From NCBI RefSeq assembly GCF_003123745.1, contig NZ_QETB01000005.1, positions 186,001-250,000 of the forward strand: a stretch of DNA of 64,000 nt. The letters run 5' to 3'. The notes below the pieces were generated by a model. The model searched no databases. It had not been told where the DNA came from and worked only from the letters and a program-made list of their open reading frames with translations. The stretch comes from Ancrocorticia populi (GTDB lineage Bacteria; Actinomycetota; Actinomycetes; Actinomycetales; Actinomycetaceae). The position numbers and the translations under genes were made by a program. Each line of letters begins with the position of its first letter. The stretch's first letter is position 1. This document shows positions 53,028 to 62,310 of the stretch, piece by piece.

Positions 53028-54200
53028 ATGCCAGCTATGAACAATGCTGCAAACATTAAAGTGATTGGAGTAGGTGGTGGCGGCGTAAATGCCGTTGACC
53101 GCATGATCCAAGACGGTCTGGTGGGCGTGGAATTCATCGCGGTGAACACGGATGGCCAGTCCCTCGTGAAGTCCGAAGCGGACACTAAGCTCGATATTGG
53201 GCGCGATGTATCCCGTGGGCTTGGGGCGGGCGCGGACCCCGCAATTGGAAAGCGCGCCGCAGAAGAAAACGTTGAAGTTATCCGGGCCGCCCTCGAGGGA
53301 TCGGACATGGTGTTCGTGACGGCCGGCGAAGGTGGAGGCACCGGAACCGGTGCGGCTCCGATCGTTGCGTCGATTGCCCGGGAGCTTGAGGCCCTGACCG
53401 TTGGCGTTGTTACCCGCCCGTTTGAGTTCGAGGGCCTACAGCGCGCCAACAATGCGATGGCCGGTATTGATTCCCTACGCAAGGCTGTTGACACGCTCAT
53501 CGTTATCCCGAACGATCGCCTCCTCGAGATTGCTGAGGATAACCTCTCCATCATTGAAGCCTTCCATCTGGCAGATGACGTGCTGAGGTCTGGGGTCAAA
53601 GGTATTTCGGATCTCATCACGATCCCGGGTCTCGTTAACCTCGACTTTGCTGATGTTAAGGCCATCATGAAGGACGCGGGTACAGCGCTCATGGGAATAG
53701 GTGCTGCTAGCGGTGAAGACCGTGCGATGCGGGCTACCGAGAACGCCATCTCTTCGCCGCTCCTTGAGGCCAGCATCGATGGTGCCCACGGAGTTCTTCT
53801 CTCCTTCCAGGCCGGGGCTGACTTCTCTATGAAGGAGATGTCCGGTGCTGCACGGCTCGTTAAGGAATCCGTTGATCCCAACGCCAACATCATCGTCGGA
53901 ACAATCGTTGATGAGTCGCTTGGCGACGAAGTGCGTGTGACGGTGATTGCTGCCGGCTTCGACGAGCACATCGATCACTTGGTGCGCGAACCTCGCCAGC
54001 ATCAAACCCATCAGGCGGTGCCTTCGGCCCCGGCGGCCTCCGCCGAACAGCCTGCTGCCAAGCGCGAGGAGCCTGCGGTGGCAACGCCGGCACGCCCCGT
54101 TGCGGATGCGCCCGCGGTCCCGCCGGTTGTAGAGGAAGATGCTCCCGCACGGGAAACAAACGATCTAGACATTCCCCTGTTCCTTTTTGAGGAGAACTAG
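53028..54200 (+). CDS. ftsZ: Cell division GTPase FtsZ
   Basis: FtsZ is the tubulin homologue that forms the division ring. The ATG at 53028 has AAGGA 7 nt upstream and gives 390 residues; GTG 53022 and ATG 53037 are alternatives. [15 protein letters not shown] near 12 and the G-box GGGTGTG at 102-108 are complete. The T7 loop contains [11 protein letters not shown] near 202. A variable Pro/Ala-rich linker (~318-378) leads to the C-terminal peptide [11 protein letters not shown], which binds SepF in actinobacteria, encoded two genes downstream. Confidence 0.98.
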   Translation: MPAMNNAANIKVIGVGGGGVNAVDRMIQDGLVGVEFIAVNTDGQSLVKSEADTKLDIGRDVSRGLGAGADPAIGKRAAEENVEVIRAALEGSDMVFVTAGEGGGTGTGAAPIVASIARELEALTVGVVTRPFEFEGLQRANNAMAGIDSLRKAVDTLIVIPNDRLLEIAEDNLSIIEAFHLADDVLRSGVKGISDLITIPGLVNLDFADVKAIMKDAGTALMGIGAASGEDRAMRATENAISSPLLEASIDGAHGVLLSFQAGADFSMKEMSGAARLVKESVDPNANIIVGTIVDESLGDEVRVTVIAAGFDEHIDHLVREPRQHQTHQAVPSAPAASAEQPAAKREEPAVATPARPVADAPAVPPVVEEDAPARETNDLDIPLFLFEEN

Positions 54201-54258
54201 GGAAAATTAGCCTTCGGCGCACCAGCGCCGATGGGACATCCTCGGGTGTCTGACTTCA

Positions 54259-54288
54259 GGTGGCCCGCACCGGTTGGCGCGGGCCACC
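54259..54288 (+). terminator. Hairpin after ftsZ
   Basis: GGTGGCCCGC and GCGGGCCACC form a perfect 10-bp, G+C-rich stem with a 10-nt loop, 59 bp after the ftsZ stop. It has no T-run. It sits inside a longer in-frame extension of the next gene, arguing against that longer start. Confidence 0.6.
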
Positions 54289-54320
54289 AACACATATATC
54301 CGTACACCGATGGGGAACCG

Positions 54321-55091
54321 ATGAACCTCGTATCGTGGACCGTTGACCGCCGAGTTCCTGAGGGCCGAGTGCGCGCGGGCTTCACGAGTAGGCTGGGAGG
54401 AGTATCCGCCAGCCCGTTTGCCAGCCTTAACCTTGGTTTCCACGTGGGTGATCACGCCGAATCTGTCCACCAGAACCGGCAGCTCCTTGCTCTAGAGATC
54501 GGCGCGCTTCCCGGATGGATGGATCAGGTGCACGGCACGTGCATCGGCCAGGCGCGCCCCGGTGAAACCCTCGAGCGGACCGACGGCCTTATTCTCGCCG
54601 AACCTCACCTAGTCCCCGCACATGCCCCCTCAACAGAGGCCGCCTGCGTCATGGTGGCGGACTGCGTCCCGCTCCTCCTTGTTCGCAGCGATGCCCCTGC
54701 AGCTGCGGCCGTTCATGTGGGTAGGGCAGGGTTCATGGGCGGAATCGTGGGTGTGGCTATCTCGAAGCTCGGCCGCCCAGAGCGCGTCACGGCGATCATT
54801 GGGCCATCGATCTGCGGAAATTGCTACGAGGTTCCCGAACCGATGCGCGAGGAGTCGCGGCGCATAGAGGAAGCAGCGGCCAGCAACACGAGTTGGGGCA
54901 CGCCCTCAATCGATATCCCGGCGGGGATTCACGCACAGCTGAGCTCCTTGGGCGTAGCGGATGTGATCAACACGGGCATCTGTACTCGCGAATCGCCCGA
55001 TTTCTTCTCGTATCGCCGTGCTAGCCAGACCGCGAATAAGACGGGCCGGTTTATTGGCATAGTGCAGGTTTTTCGCGACACACCTAGCTAA
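54321..55091 (+). CDS. pgeF: PgeF/YfiH-type purine nucleoside phosphorylase (laccase domain)
   Basis: This 256-residue protein belongs to the multicopper polyphenol oxidase-like family (YfiH/YlmD/FAMIN). Members act as purine nucleoside phosphorylases/adenosine deaminases, and E. coli PgeF edits mis-incorporated Ser in wall precursors. The zinc ligands are in MDQVHGTCI near 70, VADCVPLLL near 112 and HVGRAGFMGG near 130. ATG 54321 is preferred over 54231, which runs through the ftsZ hairpin. Position after ftsZ is conserved in actinobacteria. Confidence 0.9.
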   Translation: MNLVSWTVDRRVPEGRVRAGFTSRLGGVSASPFASLNLGFHVGDHAESVHQNRQLLALEIGALPGWMDQVHGTCIGQARPGETLERTDGLILAEPHLVPAHAPSTEAACVMVADCVPLLLVRSDAPAAAAVHVGRAGFMGGIVGVAISKLGRPERVTAIIGPSICGNCYEVPEPMREESRRIEEAAASNTSWGTPSIDIPAGIHAQLSSLGVADVINTGICTRESPDFFSYRRASQTANKTGRFIGIVQVFRDTPS

Positions 55092-55161
55092 CCTCGCCAT
55101 GGTTGCAAGGCGGGTCTAATACCTTGAAAATTGCAGGAACTGAACTGGCAGAGGGAAAGTT

Positions 55162-55584
55162 ATGGCTAAGAACGCATTCCAACGGCTCGTGAACAAGGCC
55201 TCCATTGCGGAGGACGGTTACGAGGATGAGTATTACGAAGACGATTTCGCGGATGTAGATTACTTCGATGACGAGCAGGAAGCGGATGTTACTCCGATTC
55301 GGCCAGTCGCATCGGGTGGAGACATCGCACGTATCATCACGGTGTGGCCGAAGTCCATTGATGGCGGTCAGGAGTTTGCTGATCCATACCGCAAGGGGAT
55401 CCCGGTGATCCTGAACATGACGGCAGCGCCAGACCAAGAGCGCCGCCGCATTCTCGATTTCGCCATGGGCGTGTGCTACGGCCTACGCGGCAAGGTGAAC
55501 AAGATCTCCAATGATGTGTTTCTCATGACGCCGCATCAGGTCACTGTTGAAACGAGCCATTCCGAGGAATCCTCAGCTTTCTAA
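55162..55584 (+). CDS. sepF: Cell division protein SepF
   Basis: SepF anchors FtsZ to the membrane, replacing FtsA in actinobacteria. The 140-residue protein has an N-terminal membrane-binding stretch (MAKNAFQRLVNK), an acidic linker (DGYEDEYYEDDFADVDYFDD) and the SepF core (ITVWPKSIDGGQEFADPYR, then PVILNMTA and RRRILDFAMGVCYGLRGKV). The end VFLMTPHQV is typical. GAGGGAAAG lies before the ATG. Ends 1 bp before the yggT start. Confidence 0.94.
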   Translation: MAKNAFQRLVNKASIAEDGYEDEYYEDDFADVDYFDDEQEADVTPIRPVASGGDIARIITVWPKSIDGGQEFADPYRKGIPVILNMTAAPDQERRRILDFAMGVCYGLRGKVNKISNDVFLMTPHQVTVETSHSEESSAF

Positions 55585-55585
55585 T

Positions 55586-55879
55586 ATGGGAACACTTTTC
55601 ACGCTGCTCGCGCTCGCGTGCGGGCTCTATACGATTGTCCTCGTGGCGCGAATTATTATCGACCTTGTCGTTAATATTTCTAGAGATTGGGCGCCGTCAG
55701 GTGCGCTTTTAGTCATAGCTAATGGTGTTTTTGCTCTAACGGACCCACCTCTGCGGTTCCTTGCAAAGTTCATCCCGCCGCTGCGACTGGGGGCTGTCCA
55801 GTTCGATATGGGCTTCCTGCTGCTCTTCATTGGCGTCCAGTTCCTTCAGCGGATATTCGTCTATTTGTCTTATATGTAG
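55586..55879 (+). CDS. YggT-family membrane protein
   Basis: This 97-residue protein with two membrane regions (~1-22 and ~60-90) has the YggT-type hallmarks: LVARIIIDLVVNISRDW and the DPPLRFLAKFIPPLRLG motif followed by the last helices (FLLLFIGVQFLQRIFVYL). It is regularly found between sepF and divIVA. The ATG at 55586, one base after the sepF stop, removes a 13-residue extension that would overlap sepF. Confidence 0.88.
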   Translation: MGTLFTLLALACGLYTIVLVARIIIDLVVNISRDWAPSGALLVIANGVFALTDPPLRFLAKFIPPLRLGAVQFDMGFLLLFIGVQFLQRIFVYLSYM

Positions 55880-56003
55880 ACACGACGCGCTCAACTTTAA
55901 TCACTACATGAACACTTGCCACATTTTTCAGGTACGCTTTCCCTATAAGTGACTCAAACGGGCCACATAAGAAACTTGACTCAGAACATAGAGGTGAACA
56001 CTC

Positions 56004-56585
56004 ATGGCGCTGCTCACGGAACATGACGTCGTCAATATGCGCTTCAAGGAGCCTAGGTCGCTTGAAGAAGGCTACGATCAGGACGAAGTCGACTTTTTCC
56101 TCGATGAGGTTGCCGAGTCGATCGCCCAGCTCACGAAGGATAAGGCCGAGCTGGAGAATCAGCTTAAGGTAGCTCAGGCTCGGGCTACTGAGCTCGAGGG
56201 TGGATCCGGTGAAGCTGCGCCTGCACCCGATTCTGCAACGTCCACTGCGTCATTCCCGGCACAGACCCACGATGCTGAATCGGCAACTGGTCTCCTTGCG
56301 ATGGCTCAGGAGCTGCACGATAAGCACGTGAGTGAGGGTAAGGCTGAAGGTGATCGCATCATCTCGGAGGCGAACGCTCAAAGCGAGCAGATCCTCGGCG
56401 ATGCTCAGGACCAGTACAACCGTACATTGACGGCTTTGGAGCAGGAGCGTGGCCTCTTGGAGCGGAAGATCTCCGAGCTGCGCGATTTCGAGCGGGATTA
56501 CCGCACACGCCTCAAGAGCTACTTGGAGTCGTTGCTCAGCAACGTGGAAGTAGGGCAAAACGGGGCAGATGGCCTTCAGGGCTAA
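56004..56585 (+). CDS. divIVA: DivIVA/Wag31 polar growth protein
   Basis: DivIVA (Wag31) marks poles and septa and organises wall synthesis in actinobacteria. The 193-residue protein opens with the family motif LTEHDVVNMRFKEPR and EGYDQDEVDFFLDEV, followed by a first coiled coil (~30-60), an Ala/Ser/Pro linker (~65-95) and a second coiled coil (~100-180). It is shorter than mycobacterial Wag31 because the linker is short. The leader has a GAGGTGA RBS, and a long hairpin follows the gene. Confidence 0.94.
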   Translation: MALLTEHDVVNMRFKEPRSLEEGYDQDEVDFFLDEVAESIAQLTKDKAELENQLKVAQARATELEGGSGEAAPAPDSATSTASFPAQTHDAESATGLLAMAQELHDKHVSEGKAEGDRIISEANAQSEQILGDAQDQYNRTLTALEQERGLLERKISELRDFERDYRTRLKSYLESLLSNVEVGQNGADGLQG

Positions 56586-56597
56586 GAGTCTTTAAAT

Positions 56598-56629
56598 CGA
56601 ACGGCGGTAGCATGAGCTACCGCCGTTCG
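56598..56629 (+). terminator. Hairpin after divIVA
   Basis: CGAACGGCGGTAGC and GCTACCGCCGTTCG form a perfect 14-bp stem with an ATGA loop, 12 bp after the stop. No T-run follows, but the stem is strong. Confidence 0.75.
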
Positions 56630-56648
56630 TCGTGGATGCAGGAGAGAA

Positions 56649-57146
56649 GTGAGCGATTCTAAGAAGCGGCTACTGTGGGCCAGCGCGATTGCGCTAGCGA
56701 CCGTCCTGCTGGATCAGTTGACAAAGCAGTGGGCCCTGTCTGCCCTCACTAGCGGCCAACGTGTCTCAGTCCTAGGAGATTTCTTCGGATTCCAGCTGTT
56801 TTTCAATTCAGGCGCAGCCTTCTCCCTCGGCACGGATTCCACCATCATCTTCACAATCATCGCCGCGATCGTTGTGATCGCGATACCGTTTATCATCAAA
56901 CGGATCCCGTCATTACCTTGGGCAATCTGCCTTGGCCTCATCTGGGGTGGCGCTGCGGGTAACCTGATTGATCGTCTGGTGCGCGCACCAGGTGCGTTCC
57001 GCGGTCACGTCGTGGATTTCATGGCCTACTCTGATTGGTTCATCGGAAACGTTGCCGACGCCGCGCTAGTTATCGGTGTTATCCTCCTAATCGGTTTCTC
57101 GTTCCGGAGCGTTCCGGAGCCGGAGGAGGACGCGGATGCCGGATAG
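56649..57146 (+). CDS. lspA: Lipoprotein signal peptidase
   Basis: LspA removes the signal peptide from prolipoproteins such as the CapA-like protein at 12.5 kb. The 165-residue protein has four membrane helices. The catalytic aspartates lie in HVVDFMAY and NVADAALVIG near 123 and 137, with GNLIDRLV just before. DQLTKQWA and FFNSGAAFSL are also conserved. The start is a GTG at 56649 with GGAGAGA upstream. The end overlaps the next gene by 11 nt. Confidence 0.94.
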   Translation: MSDSKKRLLWASAIALATVLLDQLTKQWALSALTSGQRVSVLGDFFGFQLFFNSGAAFSLGTDSTIIFTIIAAIVVIAIPFIIKRIPSLPWAICLGLIWGGAAGNLIDRLVRAPGAFRGHVVDFMAYSDWFIGNVADAALVIGVILLIGFSFRSVPEPEEDADAG

Positions 57147-58065
57147 GAGGTTCTATCCGGTTCCCGACGGGCTTGTTGGGGATCGCGTTGATTCCGTGGT
57201 GGCTCGATTGACCGGCCTGTCCCGATCCGCTTGCGCGAAGCTGGTGGATTCCGGAGAGGTTCTAGTGGATGGCGTACCAACTTCGAAGTCAGAGCGCCTT
57301 ATTGAAGGCCAAGTTATCGAAGTAGTGGTGCCGGATCCGGTTGTAGTCCGCCCGAAGCCCACTTTGGTGGATTTGCCGGTTTTGTTTGAGGACGACGACG
57401 TCGTAGTGATCAACAAACCCGCCGGACTCGCCGCTCACCCATCGCTCAACTTCGAGGGTCCGGATGTACTCGGCGCGCTCATGGCTCAGGGTGTCCAGCT
57501 CGCCTCTTCTGGGCCGCCCGAGCGTCAAGGCATCGTCCATAGGCTGGATGTCGGCACGTCCGGCTGCATGGTGGTTGCCAAATCGGAATGGGCATACTCC
57601 GTGCTGAAGCAGGCGTTCCGTGACCGGACTGTTAAGAAGATCTACCACGCACTTGTGCAGGGGCACCCAGATCCTATCGCCGGTACAATTGACGCCCCGA
57701 CCGGACGCGATCACCGCCACCAGTGGAAGATGGGCATTCGCGCTGATGGACGGCGATCCATTACGCATTACGAGACCATCGAGGCCATGGCTGGCGGATC
57801 CCTCATGGAGGTTCATCTTGAGACGGGCCGCACCCATCAGATCCGCGTACACATGTCTGGCATTGGGCACCCCTGCGTGGGAGACGAGATGTACGGGGCG
57901 GATCCGACGCTTTCCGCCAAGGTGGGTCTTGATCGCCAGTGGTTGCACGCCGTATCTTTGGGCTTCCTGCACCCGGGAACGGGGGAGTGGGTGGAATTTT
58001 CCTCGGATTATCCTCCGGAGCTGACTCGTTGCTTGGAATTGATGCGTGAGGGGGTATATCGATGA
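57136..58065 (+). CDS. RluA/RluD-family pseudouridine synthase
   Basis: This 309-residue enzyme isomerises uridine to pseudouridine in large-subunit rRNA. An N-terminal S4 domain (~18-75, GLSRSACAKLVDSGEVLVDG) is followed by the catalytic domain with HRLDVGTSGCMVV near 137 (catalytic Asp). INKPAGLAAHP near 93 and ETGRTHQIRVHM near 232 are also typical. The usual neighbour is lspA, as here. The ATG overlaps the lspA end, and the GNAT gene start overlaps its own stop by 4 nt. It is RluD-like, but the target base is not determined. Confidence 0.93.
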   Translation: MPDRRFYPVPDGLVGDRVDSVVARLTGLSRSACAKLVDSGEVLVDGVPTSKSERLIEGQVIEVVVPDPVVVRPKPTLVDLPVLFEDDDVVVINKPAGLAAHPSLNFEGPDVLGALMAQGVQLASSGPPERQGIVHRLDVGTSGCMVVAKSEWAYSVLKQAFRDRTVKKIYHALVQGHPDPIAGTIDAPTGRDHRHQWKMGIRADGRRSITHYETIEAMAGGSLMEVHLETGRTHQIRVHMSGIGHPCVGDEMYGADPTLSAKVGLDRQWLHAVSLGFLHPGTGEWVEFSSDYPPELTRCLELMREGVYR

Positions 58066-58529
58066 TCGAGCTAGTGACCACCCGTGCCCAGTTGGAACGG
58101 TGTTGGGCGATCCGATTTGCGGTATTTGTTGATGAGCAGCAGGTCCCCCTAGACGAAGAGGTGGATCAGCTTGATACCGCCCCTTCAACTATCCACCTGC
58201 TTGCCGTGGTGGACGGCAAGGACGTGGGGACACTGCGGATCCTCCCGGAAGAAGCCGGTCACTGCCATATCGGGCGGGTGGCGGTTTCGGGACTCGCACG
58301 TGGGACGGGCGTGGGCCGGGAGCTTATGGACCGCGCCCGTGAGATTGCATTGGAGCGCTGCGCGGATACCCTTGGGCGGGTACGGATCGAACTGTCTTCG
58401 CAGGAACAGGCGATGGGGTTCTACCGGGCGTGTGGCTACGGTGTCGTGAGCGGAAAACGTTATCTTGATGCGGGAATCTGGCATGAGGACATGGCGCAAG
58501 AGGTGAGTCTCTCATCCACTGGTGAATAA
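58062..58529 (+). CDS. GNAT-family N-acetyltransferase
   Basis: This 155-residue acetyltransferase has the acetyl-CoA loop in RVAVSGLARGTGVGRELMD near 67-85. AIRFAVFVDEQQVPLDEEVD near 17 is like the ElaA-type group. IELSSQEQAMGFYRACGY and GIWHEDM close the fold. It starts inside the rluD stop (ATGA), so the two are co-translated. Substrate unknown. Confidence 0.88.
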   Translation: MIELVTTRAQLERCWAIRFAVFVDEQQVPLDEEVDQLDTAPSTIHLLAVVDGKDVGTLRILPEEAGHCHIGRVAVSGLARGTGVGRELMDRAREIALERCADTLGRVRIELSSQEQAMGFYRACGYGVVSGKRYLDAGIWHEDMAQEVSLSSTGE

Positions 58530-58547
58530 CGTGTGGGACGGGCCTAT

Positions 58548-58553
58548 TAGACT
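58548..58553 (+). promoter_or_regulatory. -10 hexamer of dnaE (leaderless start)
   Basis: TAGACT ends 6 nt before the dnaE ATG at 58560, with no room for a Shine-Dalgarno. Confidence 0.6.
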
Positions 58554-58559
58554 GTCACC

Positions 58560-61500
58560 ATGGCTCAGGATTTTGCTCATCTTCACGTCCACACGGAATA
58601 CTCAATGTTGGATGGTGCCTCGAAAGTCAAGAAGCTGGTGGCCGAGGCAAAGGCGCAAGGCCAGAAATCGGTCGCGATCACCGATCATGGGTACTGCTTT
58701 GGAGCCTATGAGTTTTACAAGGCGGCAAAGGCCGCTGACATCAAGCCGATCGTTGGTATTGAAGCTTACCTGACACCGGGAACGTCCCGGTTTACTTCTA
58801 ACCGCGTGCTCTGGGGTGATGAATCGCAGCGGCCCGATGATGTGTCTGCTCGCGGCACGTACACGCACCTCACGCTCCTGTCTGAGAACAACACTGGGAT
58901 GCACAACCTATTCCGGATGGCGTCTCAGGCCTCCCTAGAGGGTCAGATGGGCAAGTATCCTCGTATGGACATGGATCTGCTGGAGCAGTACCACGAGGGT
59001 CTGATTGCAACGGCCGGGTGCCCGTCCGGTGAGGTTCAGGTTCGCCTCCGGCTGGGCCAGCACAAGGAAGCGCTCGAAGCCGCCGGCAAGATGCAGGATC
59101 TGTTCGGTAAGGACAATTACTTCGTCGAATTGATGGATCATGACAATGAGATCGAACGGCGGGTGCGTAACGATCTGATTGAGCTTGCCAAGAAGATCGA
59201 TGCCCCGATTCTGGCCACCAATGATTCGCACTACGTGGGGCCGGGGGACGGCGCAATCCAGGATGCCATGCTGTGCATTAACTCGGGCTCCAACCTGCAA
59301 GATCCCAACCGCTTCACGTTCGATGGGACGGGATATCACCTGCGTTCCAGCCAAGACATGTGGGATCTGTTTGGTGACGTCCCGGGTGCCTGTGAGAACA
59401 CGCTCATGGTTGCCGAACGGTGCAACGTTTCCTTCACCACCGCCGATGAGGGCGCGAACTATATGCCCGTGTTCCCCGTCCCTGACGGAGAGGACATTAC
59501 GTCCTGGTTCGTCAAGGAAGTTGAGCGCGGCCTGCACCTGAGGTTCGGCGATAACATTACTCAGGATGTGCGCGAACGCGCCGATTACGAGGTGGGCGTG
59601 ATCACCCAGATGGGGTACCCGGGATACTTCCTCGTGGTGGCCGATTACATCAAGTGGGCGAAGGAGCACGGTATTCGGGTGGGACCCGGCCGTGGGTCCG
59701 GCGCGGGCTCGATGGTTGCCTACGCCCTAGAGATCACCGAGCTTGATCCCATCAAGTACGATCTCCTGTTCGAGCGATTCCTTAACCCCGAGCGTGTCTC
59801 GATGCCCGATATTGACGTGGACTTCGATGAGCGCCGCCGTGGCGAAGTGATCGAATACGTTGAGCAGAAGTATGGGGCGGACAAGGTCTCTCAGGTGGTG
59901 ACCTTCGGGACGATTAAAACCAAGCAGGCACTCAAGGACGCGGCCCGCGTTCAGGGCTATCCCTTCGAGATGGGTGAGCGGATGACGAAGGCCCTGCCCC
60001 CGGGCGTTCAGGGCAAGGACATTCCGCTTTCCGGCGTTTTCGATGAGAACAATGACAGGTATCAGGAGGCCGGAGATTTCCGGCAGCTCGTCCAAACGGA
60101 CCCGGATGCGAAGCGCGTGTTTGATCTGGCCTCGGGCCTAGAGGGGCTGACCCGGCAGTGGGGAGTGCACGCCTGCGCGATCCTCATGAGTTCGGTGCCC
60201 CTCACGGACGTGATTCCCGTGATGAAACGCCCCGCGGATGGCGCCGTCATCACTCAGTTCGAGTACCCGTTGTGCGAGGAACTGGGGATCTTGAAGATGG
60301 ACTTCCTCGGGCTGTCCAACCTGACCGTCATTGACGATGCCCTCCACAACATCGAGATGAACGATAAGGAACCCCTGAAGATCGAATCGGTTTCCCTCGA
60401 GGATCCGGCCACATTCGGGCTTTTGCAGCGGGCGGAGACTCTCGGCATCTTCCAGCTAGATGGCGCGGGAATGCGCGTGCTCCTGAAGCAGATGAAGCCC
60501 ACGGAGTTTGAGGACATCTCCGCTGTGAGTGCCCTGTACCGCCCCGGCCCGATGGGAATGAACTCCCACACGAACTACGCGCTACGCAAGAACGGGCTTC
60601 AGAAGATCGAGGCGATCCACCCGGAGCTGGCGGAACCGTTCCAGGAGATTCTGGGTACCACCTACGGCCTGATCGTGTATCAGGAGCAGGTGATGCAGAT
60701 TGCTCGAACCTGTGCCGGATTCACCATGGGAGAAGCGGATACGCTCCGTAAGGCGATGGGCAAGAAGAAGCTTGATGTGTTGGAGAAGCAGCGCGAGGCC
60801 TTCTCCAAGGGCATGATGGATAACGGCTACTCCAAGGAGTGCGTAGACACTCTATGGGGCGTTCTTGTTCCCTTCGCTCAGTACGCCTTCAACCGCTCGC
60901 ATTCGGCCTGCTACGGCCTGATCTCGTACTGGACCGCCTACCTTAAGGCGAACTATCCGGTGGAGTACATGGCCGCCGTCCTCACCTCGAAGAAGGACAA
61001 TAAGGATAAGCTCGCACTCTATCTGGCCGAAGCCCACCGTATGGGCATTCAGGTGCTGGTCCCTGATGTAAATGAGTCTCTTGCCAACTTCTCGGCCTCC
61101 GGGGAGCAGATCCGCGTCGGGCTGTCCGCGGTACGTAACGTGGGGACCAACGTTGTGGACGGCATTATCAAGGCACGCGAGGAGAAGGGCGCCTTCACAT
61201 CCTTCCAGGACTTCCTCGATAAGGTTTCGCTTCCCGTGTGCAACAAGCGTGCCATCGAGTGCCTTGTGAAGGCTGGTGCTTTCGATTCAATGGGTTACAC
61301 CCGCCGCGCACTTCTTTCCCGCGTGGAAGAGGCTGTGGATTCGGTCGTGTCATTAAAGAAGAATGAGGCTATCGGCCAGTTCGATCTCTTCGGTGGTGCG
61401 GGTGCGGACCTTGGGAACGGCGTGGACGTAGTGATCCCCGATCTTCCGGAGTGGGACAAGAAGGTCAAGCTGGATCATGAGCGCGACATGTTGGGGCTCT

Positions 61501-62090
61501 ACGTATCCGATCACCCGCTCTCCGGTATGGAGCACGTGCTTGATCGTGCCGCGGACACCACGATCGTTCGCCTTATGAATGACGAAGAGCCGGTGGATGG
61601 CTCAACGGTTTCCCTTGCCGGACTCATCACGTCTGTTCAACCGCGCGTCTCGAAAAAGAACGGCAAGTTGTGGGCCACCGTTACTCTGGAGGATCTCTCG
61701 GGGAGCACGGATATCAACTTCTTCCCGCAAACGTACCCGACGGTTTCTACCATGCTGGTGCAGGACACTGTAGCTATCATCACCTGCCGGGTACAGGTGC
61801 GGGACGGATCGATCCAGCTTTCGGCTCAGGGAATGCAGTTGCCTTCCAATGACCTCATGCCGGATTCGCCGCTGGATCTACGGTTGCCCGAACGCATGTG
61901 TACGGGCCAACTTATGGGGTCTTTAGCTGATGTTCTGCGCTCTTATCCAGGGCAGGCGCCTGTGCGGCTGCACATTGAGAAACCGGGCACCACAACCGTT
62001 GTTCAGGTTGATCGGCAGTTCTATGTGAGCCCCACGGCAGGAATGATCTCAGACCTGAAGGTATTGTTGGGGCGTCATTGCTTCGTCTAG
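58560..62090 (+). CDS. dnaE: DNA polymerase III alpha subunit
   Basis: This is the replicative polymerase, 1176 residues, of the DnaE1 type. The PHP domain begins FAHLHVHTEYSMLDGA at residue 4. The palm catalytic aspartates are in MPDIDVDFDERRR near 420, with GRGSGAGSMVAYALEIT near 380. The later SALYRPGPMG and YQEQVMQIA are also conserved. The C-terminal part has the OB fold (VSLAGLITSVQPRVSKKNGK near 1020). The PHP metal ligands look intact, which in actinobacterial DnaE1 gives intrinsic proofreading. The final stop overlaps the convergent S4 gene (CTAG). Confidence 0.97.
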   Translation: MAQDFAHLHVHTEYSMLDGASKVKKLVAEAKAQGQKSVAITDHGYCFGAYEFYKAAKAADIKPIVGIEAYLTPGTSRFTSNRVLWGDESQRPDDVSARGTYTHLTLLSENNTGMHNLFRMASQASLEGQMGKYPRMDMDLLEQYHEGLIATAGCPSGEVQVRLRLGQHKEALEAAGKMQDLFGKDNYFVELMDHDNEIERRVRNDLIELAKKIDAPILATNDSHYVGPGDGAIQDAMLCINSGSNLQDPNRFTFDGTGYHLRSSQDMWDLFGDVPGACENTLMVAERCNVSFTTADEGANYMPVFPVPDGEDITSWFVKEVERGLHLRFGDNITQDVRERADYEVGVITQMGYPGYFLVVADYIKWAKEHGIRVGPGRGSGAGSMVAYALEITELDPIKYDLLFERFLNPERVSMPDIDVDFDERRRGEVIEYVEQKYGADKVSQVVTFGTIKTKQALKDAARVQGYPFEMGERMTKALPPGVQGKDIPLSGVFDENNDRYQEAGDFRQLVQTDPDAKRVFDLASGLEGLTRQWGVHACAILMSSVPLTDVIPVMKRPADGAVITQFEYPLCEELGILKMDFLGLSNLTVIDDALHNIEMNDKEPLKIESVSLEDPATFGLLQRAETLGIFQLDGAGMRVLLKQMKPTEFEDISAVSALYRPGPMGMNSHTNYALRKNGLQKIEAIHPELAEPFQEILGTTYGLIVYQEQVMQIARTCAGFTMGEADTLRKAMGKKKLDVLEKQREAFSKGMMDNGYSKECVDTLWGVLVPFAQYAFNRSHSACYGLISYWTAYLKANYPVEYMAAVLTSKKDNKDKLALYLAEAHRMGIQVLVPDVNESLANFSASGEQIRVGLSAVRNVGTNVVDGIIKAREEKGAFTSFQDFLDKVSLPVCNKRAIECLVKAGAFDSMGYTRRALLSRVEEAVDSVVSLKKNEAIGQFDLFGGAGADLGNGVDVVIPDLPEWDKKVKLDHERDMLGLYVSDHPLSGMEHVLDRAADTTIVRLMNDEEPVDGSTVSLAGLITSVQPRVSKKNGKLWATVTLEDLSGSTDINFFPQTYPTVSTMLVQDTVAIITCRVQVRDGSIQLSAQGMQLPSNDLMPDSPLDLRLPERMCTGQLMGSLADVLRSYPGQAPVRLHIEKPGTTTVVQVDRQFYVSPTAGMISDLKVLLGRHCFV

Positions 62091-62308
62091 ATCGCGGCTA
62101 CCTCGACGGCGATTTCGCCGTCGGCCAGAATAAGGGAGACGATATCGCCGTTGCTGAGGTGATGGCCGCGGTGCGTCTCCACTTGGCCGTTCACGGTGAT
62201 ATCGCCCATCTCGATCATCTCCCGCGCCTGACCGCCGGTTTCTGCGAGTGAAGCGAGCTTCACGAACTGGCCGAGCTTGATGGGAAGAGATACTTCGATG
62301 GAATTCAC
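62087..62308 (-). CDS. S4-domain RNA-binding protein (YbcJ-like)
   Basis: This 73-residue protein consists of one S4 domain: IKLGQFVKLASLAETGGQAR, MIEMGDITVNGQVETHRGH and LSNGDIVSL are the expected positions. Similar stand-alone proteins bind structured RNA. The GTG at 62308 is chosen because AGGAG lies 5 nt upstream; a longer frame to 62590 lies over the neighbouring membrane-protein gene. It begins 2 bp after that gene's stop. It shares interlocked stop codons with dnaE. Confidence 0.85.
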   Translation of the reverse strand: MNSIEVSLPIKLGQFVKLASLAETGGQAREMIEMGDITVNGQVETHRGHHLSNGDIVSLILADGEIAVEVAAI

Positions 62309-62310
62309 TG

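Noticed and set aside
54231-54320. Upstream ATG for pgeF at 54231
   Set aside because: This extension runs through the ftsZ downstream hairpin and lacks family similarity.
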